Below are positions 43,341 through 51,241 of a stretch of DNA of 64,000 nt, piece by piece (the stretch's first letter is position 1; each line of letters opens with the position of its first letter). The stretch spans positions 124,001 to 188,000 of the forward strand of contig CAWEBF010000035.1 of the NCBI GenBank assembly GCA_963807235.1, written 5' to 3'. Below the pieces are notes generated by a model. That model was not told the DNA's origin. It did not search any database and saw nothing but the letters and a program-made list of their open reading frames with translations. Source of the DNA: CAWEBF01 sp963807235 (lineage in GTDB: Bacteria; Acidobacteriota; Vicinamibacteria; Vicinamibacterales; UBA2999). Both the position numbers and the translations under genes were made by a program.

Positions 43341-45671
43341 TCAGGTCCTCCGCGCTTCGGCTATCGCCGCGGCCACGCGTTCCGGCGTGAACGGTACCTC
43401 CCGGATGCGCACACCCGTGGCGTCGAAGATGGCGTTGCCGATGGCGCCGGCCGCGACGGTGATCGCGGTCTCGCCGCTGCCGCACGCTTCGGCGTCGGGC
43501 TGGTTCACGAGCGCGATGTCGATGACCGGAGCTTCGTAGCCAGCCGAAAGTGTCCGGTACGCCCGCCAGTCCACGGAGGTGATCTTCTCCGCGTCCCACG
43601 TCACTTCCTCGCCCATCGCGCGGCTGATGCCCTGGACGGCGCCGCCCTCGATCTGGCTGCGCAGGCCGTCGAGGTTCGAGATAGGCCCGACGTCCTGGCC
43701 GACCACCAGGCGCAGCACGCGCACCCGGCCGCTGCCGCGATCGACTTCTACTTCGGCCACCATCGCCACGTAGCCGTTGTCGCCCTCGTAGCACACACAG
43801 GCCATGCCACGGCCGCGCACCAGCCCCGTCCGTGGGATGTTCGGGCGGGGCGACGGCCGTGTCTCCCAGTTGGCGGTCCTCGCGGCCGCCGCGATGGCGC
43901 CGGCCAGCCGCGGATGGTCCAGGTGACGCAGCCGGTACGCGACCGGGTCGGCCTTGACGTGGGCCGCCACCTCGTCGATGAAGCTCTCGTGAGCGAACGT
44001 GTTCTGCAAACGCTCCGGTGCCCGCAGCGGCCCGGTGAAAAACGGAGAGCGCACGCGGTGCGACAGCACGCGCTCGCTGCGCACGACACCGGCGCCATTC
44101 TGGCTGCCGCCGACGCGGCCGGCGATGTAGGACGGCGCGGTGTTCAAGTTGTTGTCGAGCGGCGTCGTCGGCGCGGGCGCCGGCGAGCGCGGCGGCACGG
44201 GCGCGGGCTCCATGCCGAGCAGGTGTCCCGTCACCACGTTGCCGGGCGTGGCATAGCCGGGACGCCCGCCGCGGCCGGCCGACCAGGCCTCGTAGTCCCA
44301 CGCGATGATCTCGCCGTTGGCATCCAGGCCGATGCGCTGGTCGATGACGAACAGGTTTCCGTAGTTCTCCCACGCCATCTCGTCCTTGCGCGAGAGTTGC
44401 ACCTTCACCGGGCGCCCAACGGCCTGCGACAACACAGCTGCGTCGTAACTGACGGTGTCGGCGCCGTTGATGCCGTAGCAGCCCGAACCTCGCACGTACA
44501 CCACGCGCACGCGTTCGGCGGGAAGACCGAGAAGGATGGCCGTGGTATCTCGAGTGGGAAACACAGACTGCGTGGCCGACCACACCGTGGCCGAATCCGC
44601 GCGCACGTCGGCGATCGCGCACGAGCTCCCCACTGAGCCGTGCATCTGATAGGGATGACGATAGGTGGCGCGCACCACCGTCGCCGCCTTGGCGAGCGTC
44701 GCATCGACGTCGCCGGAGTCCACCAGCAGCGTGTCGCGCGCCGGCTGCTTGCGGATGTCCTCGTAGGCGCTGCGCTGCGGGGCGAGCGCCGGGCCGGGCG
44801 TCCACGTCACCTCGAGTTTCGCCGCCGCCTGCACCGCCTGCCAGGCCTTCTCGGCGACGACGCCGACGAAGTTGCCCTTGGTGACCACCTCGACCACACC
44901 CGGCATGCTGCGGACGGCCGCGCCGTTCACTCGTGCCACTGTCGCGCCGACGCTCGGCGGCCTGACCACGCGGCCGTGCAGCATGCCCGGCACCTGCATG
45001 GTGTGGACGAACTCGGCGTGGCCGGTCACCAGACCCGGCAGATCCACTCGCGGCACCGGAAGTCCCAGGACCTTCCACGTGCTGGGATGCTTGCGCTTCG
45101 CCGACGGGTCGAGCGTCAGGTCGAAGCGGCGCCCGCCGAGCAGCTCCGTGTATGTGAACTGCCTGGCCGTGTCGGCGCGCACCACGCCGTTGTCGGCAGT
45201 CAGAAGGTCTCCTGGAACATTCAAACGCTCGGCCGCCATCCGTATCAGCGCCTCGCGCGCGGTGGCTGCGGCCAGAGCCAGGTTGGACTTGTTGAAGTTG
45301 GCGGGGTGTGACTGCTGCCCCGATGTGGTGCCCTGATCCGGCGTCAGCGAGGTGTCGCACTGCAACAGCGTGACGCGCTCCATCGGCACGCACAGCTCCT
45401 CGGCCACCAGCTGCATTTGCGCGGTGTAGAGGCCCTGGCCGAACTCGCACTTGCCGGTGTAGGCGGTGACCATGCCGTCGGCGCCGATTGCGATCCACGA
45501 ATCGAGCCGCTGGCTGCTCCGCCCGTTGATGCCCTGAGCCAGCACTGCGCCGATGCCGCCCGAGGAGGCGAAGGCGACCACCATTGCGCCGGTGCCCCGC
45601 AGGAACTGGCGTCGCGACAAGCCGGCCTGATCCAGCGCCGCGCGCGCGTCGGAGGTGAGGCGGGGCGTCAC
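43341..45671 (-). CDS. Molybdenum hydroxylase large subunit (xanthine dehydrogenase/IorB-like)
   Basis: 776 residues from GTG 45671. Twin-arginine signal LSRRQFLRGTGAMVVAFASS, so exported folded. Two-part molybdopterin-binding layout: TAYTGKCEFGQGLYTAQMQLVAEEL, QGTTSGQQSHP, then VVRPPSVGATV, and after the middle GSGCYGINGADTVSYDA, FFTGPLRAPERLQNTFAHESFIDEVA, and near the C-terminus ACGSGETAITVAAGAIGNA with the conserved Glu. This is the isoquinoline 1-oxidoreductase/aldehyde oxidase branch: it hydroxylates an N-heterocycle or aldehyde with water as oxygen donor. GTGA overlap with the iron-sulfur subunit gene and a divergent cytochrome c gene suggest periplasmic electron transfer to cytochrome c. 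Confidence 0.92.
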   Translation of the reverse strand: MTPRLTSDARAALDQAGLSRRQFLRGTGAMVVAFASSGGIGAVLAQGINGRSSQRLDSWIAIGADGMVTAYTGKCEFGQGLYTAQMQLVAEELCVPMERVTLLQCDTSLTPDQGTTSGQQSHPANFNKSNLALAAATAREALIRMAAERLNVPGDLLTADNGVVRADTARQFTYTELLGGRRFDLTLDPSAKRKHPSTWKVLGLPVPRVDLPGLVTGHAEFVHTMQVPGMLHGRVVRPPSVGATVARVNGAAVRSMPGVVEVVTKGNFVGVVAEKAWQAVQAAAKLEVTWTPGPALAPQRSAYEDIRKQPARDTLLVDSGDVDATLAKAATVVRATYRHPYQMHGSVGSSCAIADVRADSATVWSATQSVFPTRDTTAILLGLPAERVRVVYVRGSGCYGINGADTVSYDAAVLSQAVGRPVKVQLSRKDEMAWENYGNLFVIDQRIGLDANGEIIAWDYEAWSAGRGGRPGYATPGNVVTGHLLGMEPAPVPPRSPAPAPTTPLDNNLNTAPSYIAGRVGGSQNGAGVVRSERVLSHRVRSPFFTGPLRAPERLQNTFAHESFIDEVAAHVKADPVAYRLRHLDHPRLAGAIAAAARTANWETRPSPRPNIPRTGLVRGRGMACVCYEGDNGYVAMVAEVEVDRGSGRVRVLRLVVGQDVGPISNLDGLRSQIEGGAVQGISRAMGEEVTWDAEKITSVDWRAYRTLSAGYEAPVIDIALVNQPDAEACGSGETAITVAAGAIGNAIFDATGVRIREVPFTPERVAAAIAEARRT

Positions 45672-46132
45672 GCGCGCCTCCCATCCGCGTAGCGACGGAT
45701 TGCCTTGATCATCCGGCCGTTGCCGAAGCAGCGGCAGAGCACGCCCGACAATTCCTGCCGCACGTCGGCGTCGGTGGCCCGCGGGTTCCTGTCGAGCAGC
45801 GCCTTGGCCGTCAGGATCACGCCGCTCAGGCAGAACCCGCACTGCGTGGCCTGCTCGTCGATGAACGCCTGCTGCAGCGGATGCGGCCGTTCAACCGTGC
45901 CCAGGCCTTCGAGCGTCACGACCTCGCCGGCGACCGTGTTGACGGGCGTGACGCAGGACCGGACGGCGCGACCGTTGACGAGCACGGTGCACGCCCCACA
46001 TTGACCCAACCCGCAGCCGAACTTCGGCCCCTTCAGCGCAAGGTCGTCGCTCAGCACGTAGAGCAGCGGCGTGGCCGGGTCCACGTCCACGCGGCGAGGC
46101 GTGCCGTTCACCGTCAACGTCAGGACGGCCAT
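45668..46132 (-). CDS. (2Fe-2S)-binding subunit of the molybdenum hydroxylase (IorA/CoxS-like)
   Basis: 154 residues from ATG 46132. Plant-type ferredoxin cluster: FGCGLGQCGACTVLVNGRAVRSC; second, helical [2Fe-2S] domain: TQCGFCLSGVILTAKALL and GVLCRCFGNGRMIKAIRR. It passes electrons from the molybdenum site to the outside acceptor. No FAD subunit is present, as in isoquinoline oxidoreductase. Overlaps the large-subunit gene by 4 bases. It has no leader and would be co-exported with the Tat-signal-bearing large subunit. Confidence 0.93.
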   Translation of the reverse strand: MAVLTLTVNGTPRRVDVDPATPLLYVLSDDLALKGPKFGCGLGQCGACTVLVNGRAVRSCVTPVNTVAGEVVTLEGLGTVERPHPLQQAFIDEQATQCGFCLSGVILTAKALLDRNPRATDADVRQELSGVLCRCFGNGRMIKAIRRYADGRRA

Positions 46133-46171
46133 GTCTGGCAAAGAATAGCGCAGCCAGGGTATCGTCGACTC

Positions 46172-46498
46172 TTGTTCCTCCGCAGCCTCGTGGTGGTGTG
46201 GCCGGCGATCTGGATGACGATCTGGATAACGATCTGGACAACGCTGTCAGGCGGGGTCTCCACGGCCGCGCAATCGAAGTCCGAGGACGAGCTTCCCGAC
46301 GGCCCCGGCCGGAAGATCCTGCAGGCCTCGTGCACGAGCTGCCACGAACTCAAAGAGGTCACCAAGTTCAAGGGCTACTACACGCGCGCGCAGTGGCGCG
46401 ACGTCGTGCAGACGATGGAGGACTACGGGGCCAAGCTCCAGCCTGGCGAGGCCGAGGTGCTGGCCGACTACCTGGCCGAGCACCTGGGCAAGCGCTGA
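46172..46498 (+). CDS. Small exported c-type cytochrome-like protein
   Basis: About 108 residues from TTG 46172 (GTG 46190 and ATG 46214 are alternatives). The leader is unusual: FLRSLVVVWPAIW followed by (IWxT)x3 coded by three 12-bp tandem repeats near 46208-46243. The mature domain has one heme site CTSCH in KILQASCTSCHELKEVTKFKGYY and TRAQWRDVVQTMEDYG, then ADYLAEHLGKR. The axial Met is probably the one in TMEDYG or absent. It diverges from the molybdenum hydroxylase genes and is the best candidate for their electron acceptor. Confidence 0.78.
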   Translation: MFLRSLVVVWPAIWMTIWITIWTTLSGGVSTAAQSKSEDELPDGPGRKILQASCTSCHELKEVTKFKGYYTRAQWRDVVQTMEDYGAKLQPGEAEVLADYLAEHLGKR

Positions 46499-46502
46499 TC
46501 CC

Positions 46503-46541
46503 GGGCCGGGAGCCGACCGGGAGCCGGAAGCCGGAAGCCTA
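46503..46541. repeat. Heptamer array between convergent genes
   Basis: GAGCCGA (46510), then after 4 bases GAGCCGG (46521), AAGCCGG (46528), AAGCCTA (46535). It overlaps the stop codon of the YVTN gene at 46539-46541 and begins 5 bases after the cytochrome stop. Confidence 0.7.
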
Positions 46542-47558
46542 TTTCATCGTCACCGTGATGACCCGCTTGGGCGCCTTGCCCACGGGGATCTTCGAGACCA
46601 CCTGCCGCGTGGCCACGTCGAGGGCCACGGTGATGTCCCGATTCTCGGTTGCGATGTACACGAGCTTGCTGTCGGGCGTGAACGTCACCCAGTCGGGGCG
46701 CCCGCCCAGATCGGCGTTCCCGAGGAGCGTGAGGTCGGGCAGCGAATAGACGTAGACCTTCGCGTTGGGACGGCTGGTCACCCACAGCGTTCTGCCGTCG
46801 GGCGCCACGCCGAGCCCGTGCGACGGCGACCCGTTGAACGGGCCGGGGTCCACTTTGTCGGCCGGGACGTCGTTGGGCAGGATCACGCGCGCCACTTCCT
46901 TCTTCTGCGCGAAGTCCACCACGGCGAAGCCGTGCACATTGGAGATCTGGACGAAGATCCGTTTGGTGCTGCCGTCGGCATTGGTCTCGAACGCCATCGG
47001 GCGCACGCCTTCTTCGAAGAGCGTCCACGCGGGCTGGTCGGTCGCCGCGTCGATCACGGTCATCACGCGGCCCGCGATAGAGCCCGCCACCACGTGGCGG
47101 CCGTCAGGCGTCACGTAGACGTTGTGGATACCGCCCTTGGTGGGAATCGACTTCACCTTCTCGAGGGTCTTCGTATCGATCACGTCCACGGCCCCCGGGG
47201 CCGACACGATGCCGACGTAGACACGCGAGCCGTCGCGGCTGATCGAGATGTTGTTGGGACGCCCCGAGAGCGGAATCTTCTTCGTGGTCTGCAGCGTCTT
47301 GCCGTCCACCACGTGGAGCGTCTGTTCGGCCTCGCTGCTGAAGTACAGCTGGCGCCCGTCGGGCGAAGCCGCGGCGCCATGGTTGATCGGCACGCCGGCC
47401 ACCTCGGCCACCACCCGGTTGCTCGCGGGGTCGATGACCGAGATGTTGTGGGTCGCGCCGGAATTGGTCTGGAGAATGCGGACCTGGGCGAGCGACGGCG
47501 CGGCCACGGCCAACACGGCCGCCGCGGCAGTCAACGCGTGCCGCCGCCCGAAACTCAC
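46539..47558 (-). CDS. Exported YVTN-type beta-propeller protein
   Basis: 339 residues from GTG 47558. Signal peptide (ALTAAAAVLAVAAPSLAQ). Seven-bladed propeller with repeats such as NISVIDPASNRVVAEVAG, VDVIDTKTLEKVKSIPTKGGIHNVYVTPDGRHVV, VTFTPDSKLVYIATENRDITVALDVATRQVVSKIPVG. Such proteins bind partners or cofactors in the periplasm; related folds occur in nitrous oxide and quinoprotein oxidases, but no copper or PQQ ligands are evident. It overlaps the DoxX gene by 4 bases (GTGA). Confidence 0.88.
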   Translation of the reverse strand: MSFGRRHALTAAAAVLAVAAPSLAQVRILQTNSGATHNISVIDPASNRVVAEVAGVPINHGAAASPDGRQLYFSSEAEQTLHVVDGKTLQTTKKIPLSGRPNNISISRDGSRVYVGIVSAPGAVDVIDTKTLEKVKSIPTKGGIHNVYVTPDGRHVVAGSIAGRVMTVIDAATDQPAWTLFEEGVRPMAFETNADGSTKRIFVQISNVHGFAVVDFAQKKEVARVILPNDVPADKVDPGPFNGSPSHGLGVAPDGRTLWVTSRPNAKVYVYSLPDLTLLGNADLGGRPDWVTFTPDSKLVYIATENRDITVALDVATRQVVSKIPVGKAPKRVITVTMK

Positions 47559-47938
47559 GACTTCGACCCCATCGCCCCGTCGACGCTGAGGTGGCCGGCA
47601 CCACGTGACGCGATGTACAGGAACGCGAAGCAGAACAGCACGGCCAGCTGGCCATTGTTCACGATCGGGAGCGGACCCGTGGGCTGGTGAATCATGAAGT
47701 AGGCCACGGCCATTTCGCCGCTCGAGATGAACGCCGCATACCGGGTCAGGAACCCGATCATGATCAGCAAGCCGCCCACGGTCTCGATGACGCCCGCGGC
47801 GCCCCCCATCGACATCAGGGGTGGCACTTGCCCACCGAACATGCCCATCGTCTTCTGCAACCCGTTGCACAGGAACAGGAACCCGAACACGATGCGAAAC
47901 AATGCATAGGTCGTGGGGGCATAGCGCTCTGGAATCAC
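47555..47938 (-). CDS. DoxX family membrane protein
   Basis: 127 residues, four helices: TYALFRIVFGFLFLCNGLQKTMGMFGG (with the conserved GLQK), GAAGVIETVGGLLIMIGFLTRYAAFI, AVAYFMIHQPTG and LAVLFCFAFLYIASRG. DoxX proteins are small quinone-linked or redox-associated membrane proteins; mycobacterial DoxX works with superoxide dismutase, but the role here is unknown. First gene of a two-gene unit with the YVTN propeller. Confidence 0.9.
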   Translation of the reverse strand: MIPERYAPTTYALFRIVFGFLFLCNGLQKTMGMFGGQVPPLMSMGGAAGVIETVGGLLIMIGFLTRYAAFISSGEMAVAYFMIHQPTGPLPIVNNGQLAVLFCFAFLYIASRGAGHLSVDGAMGSKS

Positions 47939-48025
47939 GTGGGTACCTCCGGGCGGGATTCTACCCGAAGACCTGAGGGCTCGCCCGCTGGCTCCGGCCC
48001 GGCCACGCGCTAGAATCGGAGGGCA

Positions 48026-49108
48026 ATGCTGAGCCGTCTACGGGCCGCCGCACGGGTGTTCAGGCCCCGTGCGCTCGCGCGCACGGCCAAGTCGGTGGAG
48101 GACCTCACCACTGAGACCCAACAACTGCGGCGCGCGATGAAGGACGCGCTGGCCGAGTCGGCGCGGATGGCCGAACGAGCGGAGCGCCTCGAGTCCAGCG
48201 TCCGAACGCTCGAAGGGTCGCTCGCCTCGGTCGCGCTGCGCGAATCCCAGCTGTCGGCGATCTATCGGCTCGACCGCGAACTGGAGCATGAGGTGGTGGG
48301 TCTGCCGGCCGTCCTCGATGTGGCGGCAATCGCCGCGCACACGGAACGCGCCCTCACCGAAGCGCCGCTGCAGCTGCACCCGTTTCCCCACATCGTCGTG
48401 GACAACGTGTGGCCGGAGCCGTTCTACGATGCGCTTTTGAAGGGCATCCCGCCGCCCGAGCTCTTCGCGGACAGGCCGCTCAACAAACGGCGCCTGGTGG
48501 TGCCCTTCGAGTGGTCGCACCAGTACGGCGCGCGCGTATGGAACTTCCTGGTGCAGGAGGTGCTGGATCGCGTGGTGGCCCCGGTGCTCGTGCGGAAGTT
48601 CAAGGAGCCCCTCGGTGAGTGGCTGCTGGCCAACTGGCCGCTGCCGACGGCCGCGCCCACCGAGAGCGTGCGCTTCCAGAGCACCGACGGCCGCATCCTG
48701 CTCCGTCATCGCGGCTACCTGATTCCCCCACACCGCGATCCCAAGTGGGGCCTCATCACGTGCCTCATGTATCTCGCCCGGCCCGGCGACAGCGAGGCCT
48801 GGGGCACGCAGCTGTACAGCGTGGACGACGACGTGGAGGCGCCGAGCGTGGCCGCCTACTGGATCAAGGCCGAGCGCTGCCGCCTGGAGAAGGACGTGCC
48901 GTTCCGCCGGAACAGCATGCTGATCTTCCTCAACTCCGCCGGAGCCCACGGCGCGCGCATTCCCACCGACGCCGAGCCGGCGGATCTCGAACGCTACATG
49001 TACCAGTTTCGCGTCGGCCCCACCGCGTCGAGCATCCGCGAGCTGATGCGCATGCTGCCCGAGGAACGGCAAGGACTGTGGGCGGGTAAGGTCACGGATT
49101 ACAACTAG
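48026..49108 (+). CDS. Coiled-coil protein with 2OG-Fe(II) oxygenase-like domain
   Basis: 360 residues. Residues about 25-90 form a coiled coil (LTTETQQLRRAMKDALAESARMAERAERLE). The rest looks like a double-stranded beta-helix dioxygenase: His236 and Asp238 in LIPPHRDPKWGLITCLMYLA, and a distal His308 in NSMLIFLNSAGAHGARIP followed by the Arg expected to hold 2-oxoglutarate. It would hydroxylate a protein or glycan precursor in the cytosol. It precedes a large membrane protein and a glycosyltransferase fusion, which hints at envelope glycan modification. A GGAGGG ribosome site supports ATG 48026. Confidence 0.72.
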   Translation: MLSRLRAAARVFRPRALARTAKSVEDLTTETQQLRRAMKDALAESARMAERAERLESSVRTLEGSLASVALRESQLSAIYRLDRELEHEVVGLPAVLDVAAIAAHTERALTEAPLQLHPFPHIVVDNVWPEPFYDALLKGIPPPELFADRPLNKRRLVVPFEWSHQYGARVWNFLVQEVLDRVVAPVLVRKFKEPLGEWLLANWPLPTAAPTESVRFQSTDGRILLRHRGYLIPPHRDPKWGLITCLMYLARPGDSEAWGTQLYSVDDDVEAPSVAAYWIKAERCRLEKDVPFRRNSMLIFLNSAGAHGARIPTDAEPADLERYMYQFRVGPTASSIRELMRMLPEERQGLWAGKVTDYN

Positions 49109-49143
49109 GGGCTCCAGGCCCCGGGCTCCAGGCTCCGGGCCTG
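49109..49143. repeat. Heptamer array (GGGCTCC/AGGCTCC type)
   Basis: Five units directly after the stop codon at 49108: GGGCTCC, AGGCCCC, GGGCTCC, AGGCTCC, GGGCCTG. It ends 22 bases before the next start. Confidence 0.85.
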
Positions 49144-49165
49144 GAGGCGAGTACATTAACGACGC

Positions 49166-51241
49166 TTGCAGCCGCTCTCTCGCTTCGGGCCAGAGCTTCT
49201 TACGGGCGCCTCCGTGGTGTTCCTGCTGTTCGGGCCCGTGGGCGGCTCGACGATGGACGACGAGGAGTACCGCAACGTCGTCGTCAGCCTGGTCATCCAC
49301 GCGCGTGCGCTTCTGGACGGTTACTACCCGTTCTGGACGTCCGACCTGGGGCTCGGCATGCCCCATCCGCTGCACCCGACCTTCTTCTTCCACCCGCTGA
49401 TGCCGCTCTTCGGCGTGCTGTCGCCGGGCACGGCGGTTCGGCTGTTCTTCATCGCGCACGCGGTGCTGGGCGCCGCGGGATGCTGGGCGCTCATGCGACA
49501 GGTGGGCGCGGGCCGGTGGACAGCCGCGCTGGCGACGAGCACGTGGCTGCTGGCCACGCCGGCTCTCGACTACTCGCACGCCGACCTCTGGCTCGGGCAT
49601 TTTCTCGGATGGTCGCTCTACCCATGGCTGCTGCTCTTCACGCGCCGCATCCTGGACCATCCCGAGGCCTCGCAGCCCTGGCGTGCCGCGTTGCAGCTTG
49701 GTCTTGTGGCGGGCCTGCTGGGCGTGAACGGGCACCTCGGTCAGGTGCCGGTCCTGATCCTGCCGATGGCGGTGATGTGCGTTGCTGAGCCGCGAGCGAT
49801 CGCGCGGCGTCTCGCTCCGCTGGTCACCGCCGCCGCCCTCGGCGCGGCGATCGCGGCTCCCGTCGTCGTGAGACTGCTGCGGGAGATGCCCTTCTTTCCA
49901 GACATCCCTCGCGAATCGGTGGATGTCGTGATCGACAGCCGGACCGCGGTCGATCTCGTGCTCCGGCCTTTTCTGGACATCGGCCCGGACGGACGGCTGC
50001 GAATCGGCGAACGTGGCCTGCTGATCCCGTTCTTCGGCGGCCCGATGTTCTTGCTGGCCGCGGCCTACATCCTGGGCGCAGGGAGATCGCCAGGGCTCTT
50101 CCGGGAGCCGGAAGCCGGGAGCCGGAAGCCGTACAGCTATCGGCAGGGCATGGTGGCGGCGTTCGTGGCTTCCACCATCCTCCTGTTCGATCCGGGGATC
50201 CTCGGCCAGGACTTCAGCTCGGGCGGGTTTCTCTTTCGGGATCCGATGACGCTGTTCGGGATCGTGCTGGGAAGCCTGGCGTTCGAAGCGCTCGTGCGAC
50301 GCTCGGCCGCCACGGCCGCCGGCATCGGCGCGGTGCAGATGCTGACGCTGCTCCTATGCGCGTGGCCCTTCGCCTGGGCCGCGTGGGAGAGCCGCGGCGC
50401 CGAGCGGGCGGCGCTGGCGCGCACACCGACAACCGAAGCGCTGCGCGAGTGGACGACGCGCGTTCCCGGACGCTGGTACCTGGCCCCGCGGCTCGATGCG
50501 CTGGTCCGCGACGGGCGCTTGCAGGAGGCCGGGTTGTGGCGCGACACCTGGATCTATCGCGGGCTGCCCGTCGTCAACGGCTCGTTCAAGGGCGTGTCCA
50601 CCGACGTGCTCTACCCGAGCGGCAGCCTGCCGATCGGCCGCATCGTCGGGGAAGCGGCCACTGTGCTCAACGCCGCGACGCTGGCCGGGCTGGGAATCGG
50701 CGCCGTGCTGGCAACGGCCGACGAGCCTGTGGCCCCTGAGCTGGTCGAGGTGGCGCGTTACAGCGCCGAGGGCGAGACGATTCGGCTCCTGCGTCACCCG
50801 GCGGCCTGGCCGGGCGGCGCATTCGTAATGCCGGCGGCCCTTGCCACTCCGCTCCCCGAGCTTCCGGATTGCCGCTTCCCTGGCCTGTTCTGCCGGGACT
50901 TCTCGCCGGTGGTGGATGCGGGAGTCGACGCCAGCGTCTCCATCACGCGGCAACACGGCACACTGGATGCGCGCTTCGCGCCGGGGAACCAGCCACGCGT
51001 GCTGATCGTGTCGGAGATGTACCGCCCGGAATGGACGGCGCGCGCGGGGGGCACCGAGTTGCCGGTTGCGCCGGCCTGGGGCGGGATGATCGCGGTGACG
51101 GTGCCGCCAGGGGCAGGCGCAGTCGAGCTGCGCTATCGCCCGCGGCTCGTCATGGCCTTGACGGCCACGTCCGCCCTCTTGATCGCCGGTGCGGTCCTCA
51201 TGCTTGCCTTGCGAAGATCGCGTGCGTCCGCCCGCGCCTGA
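49166..51241 (+). CDS. Large polytopic membrane protein, GT-C-like/YfhO-like (function unknown)
   Basis: 691 residues from TTG 49166. About ten helices in the first 420 residues: an early acidic loop STMDDEEYRNVV, then FFHPLMPLFGVLSPGTAVRLFFIAHAVLGAAGCWALMR, VPVLILPMAVMCVAEP and later TLLLCAWPFAWAAWE; a periplasmic domain (about 430-670) and a final helix LTATSALLIAGAVLMLALRRS. The layout is that of GT-C glycosyltransferases or YfhO. A heptamer array at 50102-50129 lies within the coding sequence and codes for REPEAGSRKP in the loop near residue 315. Its last 44 bases overlap the convergent gene. Confidence 0.7.
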   Translation: MQPLSRFGPELLTGASVVFLLFGPVGGSTMDDEEYRNVVVSLVIHARALLDGYYPFWTSDLGLGMPHPLHPTFFFHPLMPLFGVLSPGTAVRLFFIAHAVLGAAGCWALMRQVGAGRWTAALATSTWLLATPALDYSHADLWLGHFLGWSLYPWLLLFTRRILDHPEASQPWRAALQLGLVAGLLGVNGHLGQVPVLILPMAVMCVAEPRAIARRLAPLVTAAALGAAIAAPVVVRLLREMPFFPDIPRESVDVVIDSRTAVDLVLRPFLDIGPDGRLRIGERGLLIPFFGGPMFLLAAAYILGAGRSPGLFREPEAGSRKPYSYRQGMVAAFVASTILLFDPGILGQDFSSGGFLFRDPMTLFGIVLGSLAFEALVRRSAATAAGIGAVQMLTLLLCAWPFAWAAWESRGAERAALARTPTTEALREWTTRVPGRWYLAPRLDALVRDGRLQEAGLWRDTWIYRGLPVVNGSFKGVSTDVLYPSGSLPIGRIVGEAATVLNAATLAGLGIGAVLATADEPVAPELVEVARYSAEGETIRLLRHPAAWPGGAFVMPAALATPLPELPDCRFPGLFCRDFSPVVDAGVDASVSITRQHGTLDARFAPGNQPRVLIVSEMYRPEWTARAGGTELPVAPAWGGMIAVTVPPGAGAVELRYRPRLVMALTATSALLIAGAVLMLALRRSRASARA
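50102..50129. repeat. Heptamer array inside a coding sequence
   Basis: CGGGAGC, CGGAAGC, CGGGAGC, CGGAAGC: the same unit family as the intergenic array at 46503, here in frame within the membrane-protein gene, in a predicted loop between helices. Confidence 0.88.
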
